A stretch of DNA of 64,000 nucleotides from Arthrobacter_B citreus (GCF_042429235.1 NZ_JBHMBA010000002.1); one strand, 5' to 3'. Shown: positions 22,956 to 32,592, counted from the stretch's first letter. Notes: generated from the letters alone by a model not told the origin. Program-made: numbers and translations.

Positions 22956-24014
22956 ATGGTGGATCAGCACTTTGCCCCGCAAGACCTGACGCGCTTTGCC
23001 ACGGAGGCGCTGTCGGCCCGAGGCGTTCCGATGGAGGACGCCGGGCTCACTGCCCGCTCCCTGGTGCAGGCCGATCAGCGGGGCATCTACTCGCACGGAA
23101 TGCTCCGTCTGCCCCTGTACTGCGAAGCCCTGCGCCTTGGCGGCATCAACCCCGAACCACGCCTGAAATTCTCGAAGGACAGCGGCAGCATTGCCGTCCT
23201 CGACGCCGATGCCGGGCTGGGCCAAATTGCGATGCAGGCGGCTGTGGACCGCGTCATTGAGGTGGGCCGCGTTCAGGGCATCGCGGCGGTGGCGGTCCAC
23301 AACAGCAGCCACTACGGCGCCGGCGGTTTTTGGAGCGACCAACTCGCAGAGGCGGGCTTTATCTCCTTCATCACCTCGTCCACCGGTCCGGTGGTCGCGC
23401 CGTATGCCGGAGCCAGCAAGGTCCTCGGCACCAATCCGCTGACCTTCGGCGCTCCGAGCGCCTCGGGATGGCCGCTGACAGCGGACCTCGCCACCAGCAA
23501 CGGGGCATATGGCAAGGTGATCGCCGCCAAGAACGAGGGCACGCCGCTGCCCGAAGGGTGGGCCGTTGATGCCCTCGGCAACCCCACAACAGATCCGGCG
23601 GAAGCGGAAAAGGGATCCATGATTCCCTTCGGCGGCCATAAGGGCTCCGCCGTCGCCGTGCTGCTCGAAGCCTTTGCAGCGTCGCTGACGGACGCCACCT
23701 TCGCCTTCGAGACCGTCGACATCTGGTCCAACCCGTCCTCCCAAATGAACAACGGCCATCTGGTGATCGGCCTCAATACAGCCGCCTTTGCCGGGAGGGA
23801 GCAAACAGAATCCCGGATCGCCGAACTCCAGGACCGCGTCCGATCCTCCGGCGCCGACGGCCGTGCCGTCCTTGCACCGGGAGATCCGGAACGCCACCGC
23901 CAGGCGGAAGCCGAAGAGGCAGTCTCCCTGCCCGAATCCACAGTGAACCAACTGGCCTCCCTGGCCGAAGAGCTGTCCCTCGTGCCTCTGGAAATGCGTC
24001 AAGCGTCACGCTAA
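22956..24014 (+). CDS. Malate/L-lactate (Ldh2) family dehydrogenase
   Basis: A 352-residue NAD(P)-dependent oxidoreductase of the Ldh2 family, which has its own non-Rossmann fold. Signatures are the early GIYSHGMLRLPLY, VHNSSHYGAGGFW and GTNPLTFGAPS blocks, and GGHKGSAVAVLLEAF. Members reduce or oxidise 2-keto/2-hydroxy acids (malate, lactate, ureidoglycolate, 2,3-diketo-L-gulonate). As in the E. coli yiaKLMNO-S operon, it sits directly before a TRAP transporter, so a role on an imported sugar acid is likely. The exact substrate cannot be read from the sequence. Confidence 0.88.
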   Translation: MVDQHFAPQDLTRFATEALSARGVPMEDAGLTARSLVQADQRGIYSHGMLRLPLYCEALRLGGINPEPRLKFSKDSGSIAVLDADAGLGQIAMQAAVDRVIEVGRVQGIAAVAVHNSSHYGAGGFWSDQLAEAGFISFITSSTGPVVAPYAGASKVLGTNPLTFGAPSASGWPLTADLATSNGAYGKVIAAKNEGTPLPEGWAVDALGNPTTDPAEAEKGSMIPFGGHKGSAVAVLLEAFAASLTDATFAFETVDIWSNPSSQMNNGHLVIGLNTAAFAGREQTESRIAELQDRVRSSGADGRAVLAPGDPERHRQAEAEEAVSLPESTVNQLASLAEELSLVPLEMRQASR

Positions 24015-24041
24015 TCACCCCCCCCTTGGAAGGATTCAGCA

Positions 24042-25088
24042 ATGGAGCGCGAAATCTGTCCCATGGAAAATCCCCCGGCGGCTCCACGCCGTCGAAAAAC
24101 CCTCATCAGCGTTGCCGCCGCCGCTTTGATCCTGACCGGTTGCAGCGTCGGGACGCCGGTGGACCGCGACAGCGTTGAAGAGGTGGACCCCAACGCCAAA
24201 ACCCTCCGGCTGGCCCACGTGTACGACTCGAGTCACCCGGTGGAGGAATGCGGCGTCGCCACCATGAAAGAGGAGCTGCAGGGCAGCGGCCTCCAGCTCC
24301 AGAGCTTCCCGTCCGCGCAGCTTGGCAACGAGTCCGAACTGCTGGAGCAGGTCGGATCGGGCAGTTTGGACATGGCCGTGGCCGGCCCGTCCTTCCTCGG
24401 CGTCTGGGAAGAGAACGCAGCGGTCCTGGATGCGGCCTATCTGTTCGAGGACGTGGACCACTTTGTGGACACCGCCAACGGCGAAGAGATGGCAGCTGTT
24501 TTCGACGATTTGTACGAGTCCTCCGACATTAAGGTGCTTTCGAACTGGTACTACGGAACCCGCCACGTCACGGCCAACAAGGAAATCAGCACCGCCGAGG
24601 ACTTCGCCGGACTGAAGATCCGCACCCCCAACGCGCCGCTCTACTTGGCCAATATCAGCGCCATGGGTGGAACAGCGACACCGATGGCACTTGACGAGGT
24701 GTACCTGGCACTGCAGCAAGGCGTTATCGACGCCCAGGAAAACCCCATTCCCACCATCGCCACAGCTAAGTTCAATGAAGTCCAGGACTACATCAACCTC
24801 ACCGGCCACATGATTCAGGGCGTGGAAATCACCACGGGCCGGGCCGTGTATGAAGGCCTGTCCGACGACGAACGCACGGCGCTGGAGGAGGCAGTGCAGA
24901 AGGGCGCCGATGCCACCCGCGAGTGCGTCGAGGAGCAGGAAGAATCCGTCCTCGCGGAGTGGAAGGCCGGCAGCGGCATTCAGGTCAACGAGAACGTGGA
25001 CCGGGATTCCCTGGCTGCGGCAGCCGGGGAAGCCATGCGCAGCCAGCCCTGGGGCGACCTCTACGAGCAGATCCAGGCAAACCGGTGA
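24042..25088 (+). CDS. dctP: TRAP transporter substrate-binding lipoprotein DctP
   Basis: Binding protein of a tripartite TRAP transporter. After a basic leader comes a signal peptide with lipobox LTGC, so Cys34 should be lipidated and the protein tethered outside the membrane. The family signature GLKIRTPNAPLYLANISAMGG (about residues 193-213) contains the arginine that binds the carboxylate of the ligand, and ALDEVYLALQQGVIDAQENP follows. GGAAGG upstream supports the ATG at 24042; a second ATG lies at 24063. It overlaps the dctQ start by 4 nt. Confidence 0.94.
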   Translation: MEREICPMENPPAAPRRRKTLISVAAAALILTGCSVGTPVDRDSVEEVDPNAKTLRLAHVYDSSHPVEECGVATMKEELQGSGLQLQSFPSAQLGNESELLEQVGSGSLDMAVAGPSFLGVWEENAAVLDAAYLFEDVDHFVDTANGEEMAAVFDDLYESSDIKVLSNWYYGTRHVTANKEISTAEDFAGLKIRTPNAPLYLANISAMGGTATPMALDEVYLALQQGVIDAQENPIPTIATAKFNEVQDYINLTGHMIQGVEITTGRAVYEGLSDDERTALEEAVQKGADATRECVEEQEESVLAEWKAGSGIQVNENVDRDSLAAAAGEAMRSQPWGDLYEQIQANR

Positions 25089-25699
25089 CCGGGGCCGCCG
25101 GCGAACAGCCGGCTTCCGGCAGCGAGAACAACCTTGCCACCGGACTGCGGGTCCCCCAGGAGCCGGACGACCCGGACTTCCCGGAGCAGCTCAGCCGCGT
25201 CTACCACTACATCGTGAACGTGGAGAGGATCGCGGCGTGTTCCTTCCTCGTGGCAACCCTGGGATTGATCATCCTGCAGGTCATCAGCCGCTACATCTTT
25301 AATGCCCCGCTGACATGGACCGAAGAACTCGCACGCTTCGCCCTCCTGTGGTTCACCTTTGTGTCCGCCGGATTCGTGATGGCCCGGCGGGTCCATATCG
25401 CCGTGGACATCGTCGCCAGCAAACTGGGGCGCACCGGAACCGTGGTGCTGGACACCTTCGCGCTGGGGATGGTGATCATCGCCTCCGCAACCATGGCCTT
25501 CGCCGGCGCGGAGTTCGCCGCCTCGGCGGCGCGCCTGAGTGCTCCCGCGACGTCGCTGCCCATGAGCCTGGTCTACAGCTCCGCAGTGGTGGGGTTCGGG
25601 CTGATCTGTTTCCACGCCGTCGTCCACCTCTACCTCAACATCCGCCATCCGGAACTTGTCCCGGATGCGATGGAAAACCTTGAGCGGGAAGCTGTCTAG
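25085..25699 (+). CDS. dctQ: TRAP transporter small membrane subunit DctQ
   Basis: A 204-residue protein with four predicted membrane helices after a cytoplasmic leader of about 45 residues. ISRYIFNAPLTWTEELARFALLWFTFVSAG is the conserved DctQ block. The GTG start at 25085 overlaps the dctP stop (GTGA). The leader is longer and more acidic than usual, which may indicate that the true start is internal, but no other start has a better site. Confidence 0.92.
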   Translation: MTGAAGEQPASGSENNLATGLRVPQEPDDPDFPEQLSRVYHYIVNVERIAACSFLVATLGLIILQVISRYIFNAPLTWTEELARFALLWFTFVSAGFVMARRVHIAVDIVASKLGRTGTVVLDTFALGMVIIASATMAFAGAEFAASAARLSAPATSLPMSLVYSSAVVGFGLICFHAVVHLYLNIRHPELVPDAMENLEREAV

Positions 25700-25708
25700 G
25701 AGCCGGTC

Positions 25709-26989
25709 ATGACTCTACTCATCATGGTGGTCAGCCTGCTGCTGCTCCTGGCCCTGCGCGTTCCCGTCTCCTTTGCGCTCCTGATCCCGTCCCTCGGATA
25801 TGTCGTCACGGACCCGACCGTCCGGCTCGGCACAGCCGTGCAGCAGACCGTTTCGGGCGTCGACAGCTTTTCCATTCTGGCCGTGCCCATGTTCATCCTG
25901 CTGGGAAACCTGGCGAACGTCTCCGGCGTCACCGACAAGCTCTACGACGCCGCGGTGGCCGCCATTGGCCATCTCCGGGGAAGCCTGGGCTACGTCAACG
26001 TGGCCACCAGCTTTGGGTTTTCCTGGATGAGCGGCGCGGCCATCGCCGACGCCGCGGCGATGGGCCGCGTGCAGGTTCCGGCCATGGTGAAACGCGGGTA
26101 CAAGCGTGAATTCGCGCTGGGCGTCACCGGAGCGTCGAGCCTGATTGCCCCCATGATCCCGCCCAGCATTCCCGCCGTCATTTATGCGGTGACGGCGGGA
26201 GTGTCAGTGGGAGCGCTGTTCATGGCGGGCATCGTGCCGGCCCTGATCCTGGTGGCGGCCCTGTGCCTCACCGTATGGATTTCCATGCGGAAGCGAAATG
26301 AACTCCGGCTGCCGAAGGCAACGTGGGGAACCCGCGGCAAGACAGCGCTCAGTGCCGTACCGGCGCTTGGCTCGGCAGTGGTCATCCTGGGCGGCATCCT
26401 CAGCGGAATCTTCACGCCCACCGAAGCCAGCGGCATCGGCGTCGTCTACATTGCGCTGCTGGCCGTGATCTACAAGGCGCTGACCTGGCGGAAGATGTAC
26501 CGTACGCTGCTCACAACGGTGGAGACTTCCGGATCGGTTCTCCTGATTGTTGCGGCCGCGGCGCTGTTTGGCTGGGTCCTGGCCAGGGAACAGGCGCCGC
26601 AGGTGGCCGCAAACCTCATCCTGGACATCACGAATCAGCCCATCATGTTCCTGATCCTCGTCAATGTGCTGCTCCTGCTCGTGGGATGCGTGCTGGAGCC
26701 GACAGCCGCAATCCTCATCCTCGTGCCGGTGCTCCTCCCGGTCGCGGAAACCTTCGGCATCGACCCCGTCCACTTCGGCATCATGGTGATCTTCAACCTC
26801 CTCATCGGGCTGATCACCCCGCCGGTCGGTTTGGTCCTGTTTGTCCTCTCCAGCGTGACCAAGGCCCCGGTCCCGGTGGTCATCAGGGGCATCCTGCCGT
26901 TTTTCGGGCCCATGGTGGTGACCCTGCTCTTCGTCAGCTTTGTTCCGGCCGTAACGCTGGCACTGCCGACGCTTCTCGGCTTCCTCTAA
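25709..26989 (+). CDS. dctM: TRAP transporter large membrane subunit DctM
   Basis: A 426-residue protein with about 12 membrane segments, the ion-coupled translocating subunit. PMFILLGNLANVSG, GASSLIAPMIPPSIPAVIYA and the C-terminal GLITPPVGLVLFVLSSV are conserved DctM blocks. TRAP systems use a sodium or proton gradient to import carboxylates, including sugar acids. ATG at 25709 lies 9 bp after dctQ. Confidence 0.95.
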   Translation: MTLLIMVVSLLLLLALRVPVSFALLIPSLGYVVTDPTVRLGTAVQQTVSGVDSFSILAVPMFILLGNLANVSGVTDKLYDAAVAAIGHLRGSLGYVNVATSFGFSWMSGAAIADAAAMGRVQVPAMVKRGYKREFALGVTGASSLIAPMIPPSIPAVIYAVTAGVSVGALFMAGIVPALILVAALCLTVWISMRKRNELRLPKATWGTRGKTALSAVPALGSAVVILGGILSGIFTPTEASGIGVVYIALLAVIYKALTWRKMYRTLLTTVETSGSVLLIVAAAALFGWVLAREQAPQVAANLILDITNQPIMFLILVNVLLLLVGCVLEPTAAILILVPVLLPVAETFGIDPVHFGIMVIFNLLIGLITPPVGLVLFVLSSVTKAPVPVVIRGILPFFGPMVVTLLFVSFVPAVTLALPTLLGFL

Positions 26990-27019
26990 CCCGCCCCGTG
27001 AACCCGCAAGGAACAGCTC

Positions 27020-28324
27020 ATGTCAAAAATTGAATCCGTCACCACCACTGACGTCCGCTTTCCCACCTCGCTGGAGCTGGACGGCTCGGACGCCGTCAAC
27101 GTCGATCCCGACTACTCGGCTGCCTACGTGGAGATCAGCACCGACGACGGCGAAAGCGGCTACGGCTTTGTTTTCACCTGCGGCAGGGGAAACGAGATCG
27201 TCACCGCCGCCATGGACAGCTACGGCGAACTGCTGGTGGGCCGGGACACCGACGAACTTGTCTACAACCTTGGAGACTCCTCCCGCCGGCTCATCCACGA
27301 CTCCCAAATGCGCTGGCTCGGCCCAGAGAAGGGCGTGTCCCACATGGCATGCGGCGCGCTGGTGAATGCACTGTGGGACATCAGGGCACGGCGGGAGAAA
27401 AAAACGCTGTGGCTGCTGCTGAGCGAGATGGATACCGACGAAATCATCAGCGCCGTGGACTTCACGCATATCCGCAACGCATTGACTCCCGAAGATGCCG
27501 CCGACATTCTGCGGAAGGGGCATACCGGCCGGGACGAGCGCATCGCCGAACTCAAGCGGTTTGGCTACCCGGCCTACACCACCACACCCGGATGGCTCGG
27601 CTACAGCGACGAAAAACTCGTGCGGCTCGCCAGGGAGGCGGTCGCCGACGGCTTCGGCATGATCAAGCTCAAGGTCGCGGGAAGCATCGAAGATGACCGG
27701 CGCCGCCTGTCCCTGGCACGCGAAGCGGTGGGGCCGGACGTCCGGATCGCCATTGACGCCAACCAGCGCTGGGAGGAGCAGGAGGCCATTGACTGGGTCA
27801 ACCAGCTGCAGGATTTCCGTCCGTACTGGATCGAGGAGCCCACCAGCACCGATGACATCCTCGCCCACGCAGCCATCCGCCGGGCCGTCCATCCCATCAA
27901 GGTGGTCACCGGTGAGGCTGTCCACAACCGGATCATCTTCAAGCAAATGCTCCAGGCGGGAGCCATCGACATCATGCAGATCGATTCGACGCGGGCAGCA
28001 GGCGTCAACGAGAACATCGCCAACCTGCTGCTGGCCGCCCGCTTCGAGACACCAGTCTGCCCGCACGCCGGCGGCGTCGGACTCTGCGAACTCGTGCAGC
28101 ACTTTTCCTTCTTCGACTACGCCGCCGTCACCGGCACCATGGAAGACCGCGTCATTGAGTACGTCGACCACCTGCACGAACATTTCACCGAACCGGCAGT
28201 CATCTCCAACGGGCGCTACCAGGCACCGAAGCTTCCGGGCATCGGCGCCGAAATGCTCCCCGAATCCACCTCCCGCTGGTCCTACCCCGGCGGCGCCGTA
28301 TGGCAGGAACTGAACAACCGCTGA
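27020..28324 (+). CDS. Enolase-superfamily L-fuconate/D-arabinonate-type dehydratase
   Basis: A 434-residue sugar-acid dehydratase that closely follows L-fuconate dehydratase (FucD/ENOSF1): the N-terminal TTDVRFPTSLELDGSDA and SAAYVEISTDDG are characteristic. All catalytic parts are present: Lys216-x-Lys218 in IKLKVAG, metal ligands in DANQRW, WIEEP and TGEAVHN, and the base histidine in CPHAGGVGL. The enzyme removes water to give a 2-keto-3-deoxy acid. FucD enzymes also accept D-arabinonate, and the FAH and semialdehyde dehydrogenase genes that follow favour a C5 acid here, which is inference. Confidence 0.9.
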   Translation: MSKIESVTTTDVRFPTSLELDGSDAVNVDPDYSAAYVEISTDDGESGYGFVFTCGRGNEIVTAAMDSYGELLVGRDTDELVYNLGDSSRRLIHDSQMRWLGPEKGVSHMACGALVNALWDIRARREKKTLWLLLSEMDTDEIISAVDFTHIRNALTPEDAADILRKGHTGRDERIAELKRFGYPAYTTTPGWLGYSDEKLVRLAREAVADGFGMIKLKVAGSIEDDRRRLSLAREAVGPDVRIAIDANQRWEEQEAIDWVNQLQDFRPYWIEEPTSTDDILAHAAIRRAVHPIKVVTGEAVHNRIIFKQMLQAGAIDIMQIDSTRAAGVNENIANLLLAARFETPVCPHAGGVGLCELVQHFSFFDYAAVTGTMEDRVIEYVDHLHEHFTEPAVISNGRYQAPKLPGIGAEMLPESTSRWSYPGGAVWQELNNR

Positions 28325-28340
28325 TAATCCGGAGGAATCC

Positions 28341-29828
28341 ATGAGCACCACCACCCCAACCGTCGCCACCACACCTGAACAGGTGGACCTCGCCGCCCAA
28401 GAGGCGCACGCCGCGTTCCTGCGCATCGCAGATGAAACGCCCTCCGCACGTGCGGCACGGCTGAACACCATTGCCGACGCCCTCCGCGGCCATGCCGGGG
28501 AATTGGTAACCCTTGCCGCCGCTGACACGAACCTCGCCGAAACCCGGCTCCAGGGCGAACTGCAGCGGTCCGCCTTCCAGCTGGATCTGTTCGCGGAGGA
28601 GGTGCGCACCGGCGTTGCCCTGGATGCCACGATCGACCATGCGGATCCTGACTGGGGCATGGGACCCCGTCCGGACATCCGCAGGGTCAATGTCCCGCTG
28701 GGGGTTGTTGGCGTCTTCGGAGCGTCCAATTTCCCGTTTGCCTTCAGCGTCATGGGCGGAGACAGCGCTTCAGCCCTCGCCGCCGGGTGCGCCGTCCTGC
28801 ACAAGATCCACCCGGGCCACCAGAACCTGGCCCTGCGGACCGGGGAAATAGTTGCCTCGGCCCTGGCCGCGGCAGGTGATCCAGCCGGTTTGTTCTCCCT
28901 GGTGGACGGGCGTTCCGCCGCAGAGGCCCTGGTGGATCACCCGCTCGTCCGTGCCATCGGATTCACCGGTTCAACAGTGGGCGGACGGGAACTCTTCAAC
29001 CGTGCGAGCGCCCGGCCGGTGCCGATCCCTTTTTACGGGGAATTAGGCAGCATCAACCCTGTCTTCGTCCTCCCGGAGGCCTGGGACTCCCGGGCTGAGG
29101 AAATCCTCTCCGGATTTGCCGGCTCCTTCACCATGGGCATGGGGCAGTTCTGCACGAAGCCCGGAGTCCTTTTCGTTCCGGATTCCGCGTCGGAGGAGCA
29201 GCTGCGCACCGGGCTGGGGTCCGCCCTTGGACAGGCTCCCCTGGCAAAGCTGCTCACCCCGGGGCTGCGCGAATCGTTCGGCAAAGCCCTGGAGGAGGTG
29301 GCTTCCTTCGATGGAGTGCAGCCCCTGGTGCCCGGAACGGATGACGAGGTTCCCTCCCCCACCGTTCTGCTGGTGGATGCCCGGACCGCGGCATCGGATC
29401 CGGGGGTGCTGCAGCGGGAGATGTTCGGACCGGCAACCGTGGTGGTCCGCTACCACGACGTCGCTGACCTTCCCTCGCTCGCGGAAAGCATGGAGGGCCA
29501 GCTGACGGCCACCATCCACGCCGACGCCGGGGATTCCACGGGTGCACTGCTGTCCGCCCTCACGGGAATTGCGGGCCGGGTGCTGTGGAACGGATGGCCC
29601 ACCGGAGTCACGGTCTCCTACGCACAGCAGCACGGCGGCCCCTATCCGGCCACCACCGCACCTGGAACAACATCCGTCGGCACAGCGGCCATCGGCCGGT
29701 TCATGCGGCCGGTCGCTTATCAGGACGTTCCCGACGACGCGCTTCCGCCGGCATTGCAGGAGTCCAACCCCTGGTCCATAGCCCGCAGGGTTGACGGAGT
29801 CTTTATCCCTGCAGGAGAGGCCCAGTGA
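28341..29828 (+). CDS. 2-oxoglutarate semialdehyde (2,5-dioxovalerate) dehydrogenase
   Basis: A 495-residue aldehyde dehydrogenase with catalytic Cys271 (GQFCTKPG) and general base Glu234 (FYGELGSINPVF). The GELGSxNP motif in place of the usual GGKxP and the early GVFGASNFPFAFS are typical of the alpha-ketoglutaric semialdehyde dehydrogenase subfamily. It should oxidise 2-oxoglutarate semialdehyde to 2-oxoglutarate with NAD(P), the last step of non-phosphorylating pentonate pathways. It follows the dehydratase by 16 bp and its stop overlaps the next ATG by one base. Confidence 0.92.
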   Translation: MSTTTPTVATTPEQVDLAAQEAHAAFLRIADETPSARAARLNTIADALRGHAGELVTLAAADTNLAETRLQGELQRSAFQLDLFAEEVRTGVALDATIDHADPDWGMGPRPDIRRVNVPLGVVGVFGASNFPFAFSVMGGDSASALAAGCAVLHKIHPGHQNLALRTGEIVASALAAAGDPAGLFSLVDGRSAAEALVDHPLVRAIGFTGSTVGGRELFNRASARPVPIPFYGELGSINPVFVLPEAWDSRAEEILSGFAGSFTMGMGQFCTKPGVLFVPDSASEEQLRTGLGSALGQAPLAKLLTPGLRESFGKALEEVASFDGVQPLVPGTDDEVPSPTVLLVDARTAASDPGVLQREMFGPATVVVRYHDVADLPSLAESMEGQLTATIHADAGDSTGALLSALTGIAGRVLWNGWPTGVTVSYAQQHGGPYPATTAPGTTSVGTAAIGRFMRPVAYQDVPDDALPPALQESNPWSIARRVDGVFIPAGEAQ

Positions 29829-31060
29829 TGCGGCTGGACACCAGCGCGGTTCTGCCGGAGGATTCCTCATCCGCCCAGCTCATTGGCCGGATCTGGGATC
29901 CGGAGACCCGGGGGCCGCGCCCGGTCCTGTTCTCCGACGGCCTGCTCCTGGACCTCTTTGACACCGCCGGCACGGTGTCCGCCCTGCTCAACAGCGATGA
30001 CCTTCCGGAGTTGCTTCAGCAGGCAAGGAACAGTGATGTGCGCCGGTGGGACCTTCAGGACGTCCTCGCATCCGCGGAAGTTCCGGCCGGTCCCGCCGGT
30101 TCCGCCAGCCCCGCCGGAGAAACGGACGGCACGGAGTTGCGGCTGCTGTCGCCTCTGGACCTGCAGGCTGTCAAGGCCTGCGGCGTCACCTTCGTGGACA
30201 GCATGATCGAGCGGGTCATCGAGGAACGCTGCGCCGGAGACCTTCGGCTCGCGGAGACCATGCGGGCGCGGGTCATGGAATCCATCGGCGGAAGCCTTGC
30301 CGGGCTGAAACCGGGCTCAGACGAGGCTGCACGCGTGAAGGAGGTGTTTCTCCGGGAAGGGTTCTGGTCCCAGTACCTTGAGGTGGGGATCGGCCCGGAC
30401 CCGGAGGTGTTCACGAAGGCGCCCGTTCTCTCAACCGTAGGGTGTGGCGCCGGCATCGGCATTCCGCACTTCTCCACCTGGAACAACCCGGAGCCCGAGC
30501 TGGTGCTGCTGGTCGACTCCCGGGGACGGATCCGCGGCTGCACCCTTGGCAATGACGTGAACCTGCGTGACGTCGAGGGGCGCAGCGCCCTCCTGCTGGG
30601 CATGGCGAAGGACAACAACGGTTCCGCCGCCGTCGGCCCGTTTATCCGCCTGTTTGATGACGCCTACACGCTGGAGGACGCCCGGCAGGAGACCATCCGC
30701 CTGACCGTTCACGGAAGTGACGGCTACACGCTCAGCGGCACCAACAGCGTCCAGCGGCTCAGCCGTCCCTTCGAAGAACTGGTGGGAGCCGCATACGGGC
30801 GCCACCATCAGTATCCGGACGGGTTCGCCCTCTATACCGGAACCCTTTTTGCCCCCAGCGAGGACCGGGACGCTCCCGGCATGGGCTTCACCCACAAGAT
30901 CGGTGACACCGTCCAGATCAGCAGCAGCCGCCTGGGTACGCTCACCAATGCCGTGGAGCGGACCGAAGACCTGGCACCGTGGACGTACGGCATTGGGTCC
31001 CTGCTGGACTACCTGGTGCAGACCCGCCGGACGGCAGCGCGGGCAGGCACGAATGGCTGA
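29828..31060 (+). CDS. FAH-family 2-keto-3-deoxy-acid dehydratase (XylX/KdaD-like)
   Basis: A 410-residue protein whose C-terminal half has the fumarylacetoacetate hydrolase fold. The block EPELVLLVDSRGRIRGCTLGNDVNLRD contains the metal ligands, and SALLLGMAKDNNGSAAVGPFI is very like the 2-keto-3-deoxypentonate dehydratases of Weimberg-type pathways (Caulobacter XylX, Sulfolobus KdaD). Between the semialdehyde dehydrogenase and the sugar-acid dehydratase, that reaction (2-keto-3-deoxypentonate to 2-oxoglutarate semialdehyde) makes the pathway complete. A cleaving hydrolase acting on a 2,4-diketo-3-deoxy acid is the alternative. It overlaps the GntR gene by 8 nt. Confidence 0.85.
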   Translation: MRLDTSAVLPEDSSSAQLIGRIWDPETRGPRPVLFSDGLLLDLFDTAGTVSALLNSDDLPELLQQARNSDVRRWDLQDVLASAEVPAGPAGSASPAGETDGTELRLLSPLDLQAVKACGVTFVDSMIERVIEERCAGDLRLAETMRARVMESIGGSLAGLKPGSDEAARVKEVFLREGFWSQYLEVGIGPDPEVFTKAPVLSTVGCGAGIGIPHFSTWNNPEPELVLLVDSRGRIRGCTLGNDVNLRDVEGRSALLLGMAKDNNGSAAVGPFIRLFDDAYTLEDARQETIRLTVHGSDGYTLSGTNSVQRLSRPFEELVGAAYGRHHQYPDGFALYTGTLFAPSEDRDAPGMGFTHKIGDTVQISSSRLGTLTNAVERTEDLAPWTYGIGSLLDYLVQTRRTAARAGTNG

Positions 31061-31751
31061 TGACCGCAGGGCCGTCGCCGTCCTTGATGTTTATGGCACG
31101 TTGCGGACCAAGATCCTTGATCTTCAGCTGCCGCCGGATGAAAGGGTCAACATCGATGCAATCGCCCGCGAATTCGGCGTATCGCAGACCCCCATCCGGG
31201 AAGCGCTGAGCCAGCTGGAGGGCGACAACCTCATCATCAGGACCCCCGGGAAGGGGTACCGGACCACACCGCTGCTCGGAAAGGCGGAGCTGGCGGAGCT
31301 GTTCGAGTTCCGGCTGCTGGTGGAGCCGTGGGCCGCGCGGGCTGCCGCCGTGAACCGGCTCCGCAATCCGTCCTCCGCGCTGAGGTCGTCACTGGCGGAT
31401 TTCATCGACAACGCAGAGTCCTCGCCCAGCGTGCGGCACCTCCTCGTGGCGCACGACACCAAATTCCACGACAGCATCCTCAGCGCCGGCAGCAATGATT
31501 TCACTCTCCGGGCTTACCGGGCCACACATTGCCATCTGCATCTCTTCCGGCTCCATCCGGCGGACTATCAGGGGAAGCAGACCGTGGGCGAGCATCGGGC
31601 AATTGCCGATGCCGTTGCCGCCTGTGACCCGGATGCCGCCGAAAAAGCGATGCACGACCACCTCATCGGCGCGTACCACCGCTTCGCCGAGGTGTTTTCC
31701 GAGGGCATTGTCCGGGGTCCGAGGATCCCGCCGGCCGCGAGGCTTTTTTAA
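31053..31751 (+). CDS. GntR-family regulator with FCD ligand domain
   Basis: A 232-residue regulator: winged helix at the N-terminus with recognition region NIDAIAREFGVSQTPIREALSQLE (about residues 31-54), then an all-helical FCD domain (residues 80-215) with the metal-binding type histidines and acids (HDTKFHDSIL, GEHRAIADA). FadR/FCD members usually sense organic acids. The gene overlaps the FAH gene, so it belongs to the catabolic operon and most likely controls it, perhaps at the symmetric sites near 22895-22945. Confidence 0.92.
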   Translation: MADDRRAVAVLDVYGTLRTKILDLQLPPDERVNIDAIAREFGVSQTPIREALSQLEGDNLIIRTPGKGYRTTPLLGKAELAELFEFRLLVEPWAARAAAVNRLRNPSSALRSSLADFIDNAESSPSVRHLLVAHDTKFHDSILSAGSNDFTLRAYRATHCHLHLFRLHPADYQGKQTVGEHRAIADAVAACDPDAAEKAMHDHLIGAYHRFAEVFSEGIVRGPRIPPAARLF

Positions 31752-31833
31752 TGCTGTTTTTACGGTGCGCCCGCTTGCCGGCCTTGGCCGCCGTCACCGC
31801 CGAAGTTTCCCGTCCCAGCCGCAAAGGTGGATC

Positions 31834-32592
31834 ATGAGTTCCTTTTCCGGCCTTCGCGCCATAGTTACCGGCGGTGCGTCCGGCATCGGCGCGGCTGTCA
31901 CGTCCGCACTCCTTGAACGCGGAGCCCAGGTGGCTGTTCTTGACCTGAACACCACCGGGGCGCCGGCGGGAGCCATTGGTGTCCACTGCGACGTTGGTGA
32001 CCGGCACAGCGCGAACGCGGCGGTGGGCGCCGCCGCCGAGGCCATGGGCGGCCTTGACCTCCTCGTCAACAACGCGGGTATCGGCGCCGTCGGCTCCGTT
32101 GCAGATAACGACGACGACGAATGGCACCGCGTCCTGACCGTCAACGTCGTGGGCATCGCCAGGGTCTCAACCGCCGCGCTGCCCCACCTCCGACATTCAG
32201 CCAGTGCGGCCATCGTCAACGTCGGTTCCATTGCCGCCACCCACGGGCTCCCGCAGCGGGCCCTGTATTCGGCGAGCAAGGGAGCGGTGGACGCACTCAC
32301 CAAAGCGATGGCCGCTGATCATCTCCCGGAGAAGATACGGGTCAACTGCGTGAATCCCGGCACGGCGGACACGCCATGGGTGGAACGCCTGCTCAGTGCC
32401 GCACCCGATCCTAAGCAGGAACGCCGGGCGCTGGAAGCCCGGCAACCGCACGGCAGGCTCGTGACGACCGTCGAGGTGGCAGCATCGATCCTCTTTCTGG
32501 CCGACCCGGCAAACGGTTCCACCACCGGTGTTTGCCTCGCCGTCGACGGGGGCATGCACAGTCTTCTCCTACGGCCTCCCGGGTCCGGGTGA
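31834..32592 (+). CDS. SDR dehydrogenase, probable sugar or sugar-acid step
   Basis: A 252-residue classical SDR with cofactor motif TGGASGIG, NNAGIGAVG, and catalytic Ser...YSASK. Asp in VAVLDLNTT at the end of the second strand favours NAD(H). The C-terminal GVCLAVDGG is typical of sugar-related SDRs, including 2-keto-3-deoxy-L-fuconate and L-fucose/L-rhamnose dehydrogenases. It begins 82 bp after the GntR gene, on the same strand, and ends the cluster. A role as the sugar or keto-deoxy-acid dehydrogenase is plausible but unproven. Confidence 0.85.
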   Translation: MSSFSGLRAIVTGGASGIGAAVTSALLERGAQVAVLDLNTTGAPAGAIGVHCDVGDRHSANAAVGAAAEAMGGLDLLVNNAGIGAVGSVADNDDDEWHRVLTVNVVGIARVSTAALPHLRHSASAAIVNVGSIAATHGLPQRALYSASKGAVDALTKAMAADHLPEKIRVNCVNPGTADTPWVERLLSAAPDPKQERRALEARQPHGRLVTTVEVAASILFLADPANGSTTGVCLAVDGGMHSLLLRPPGSG

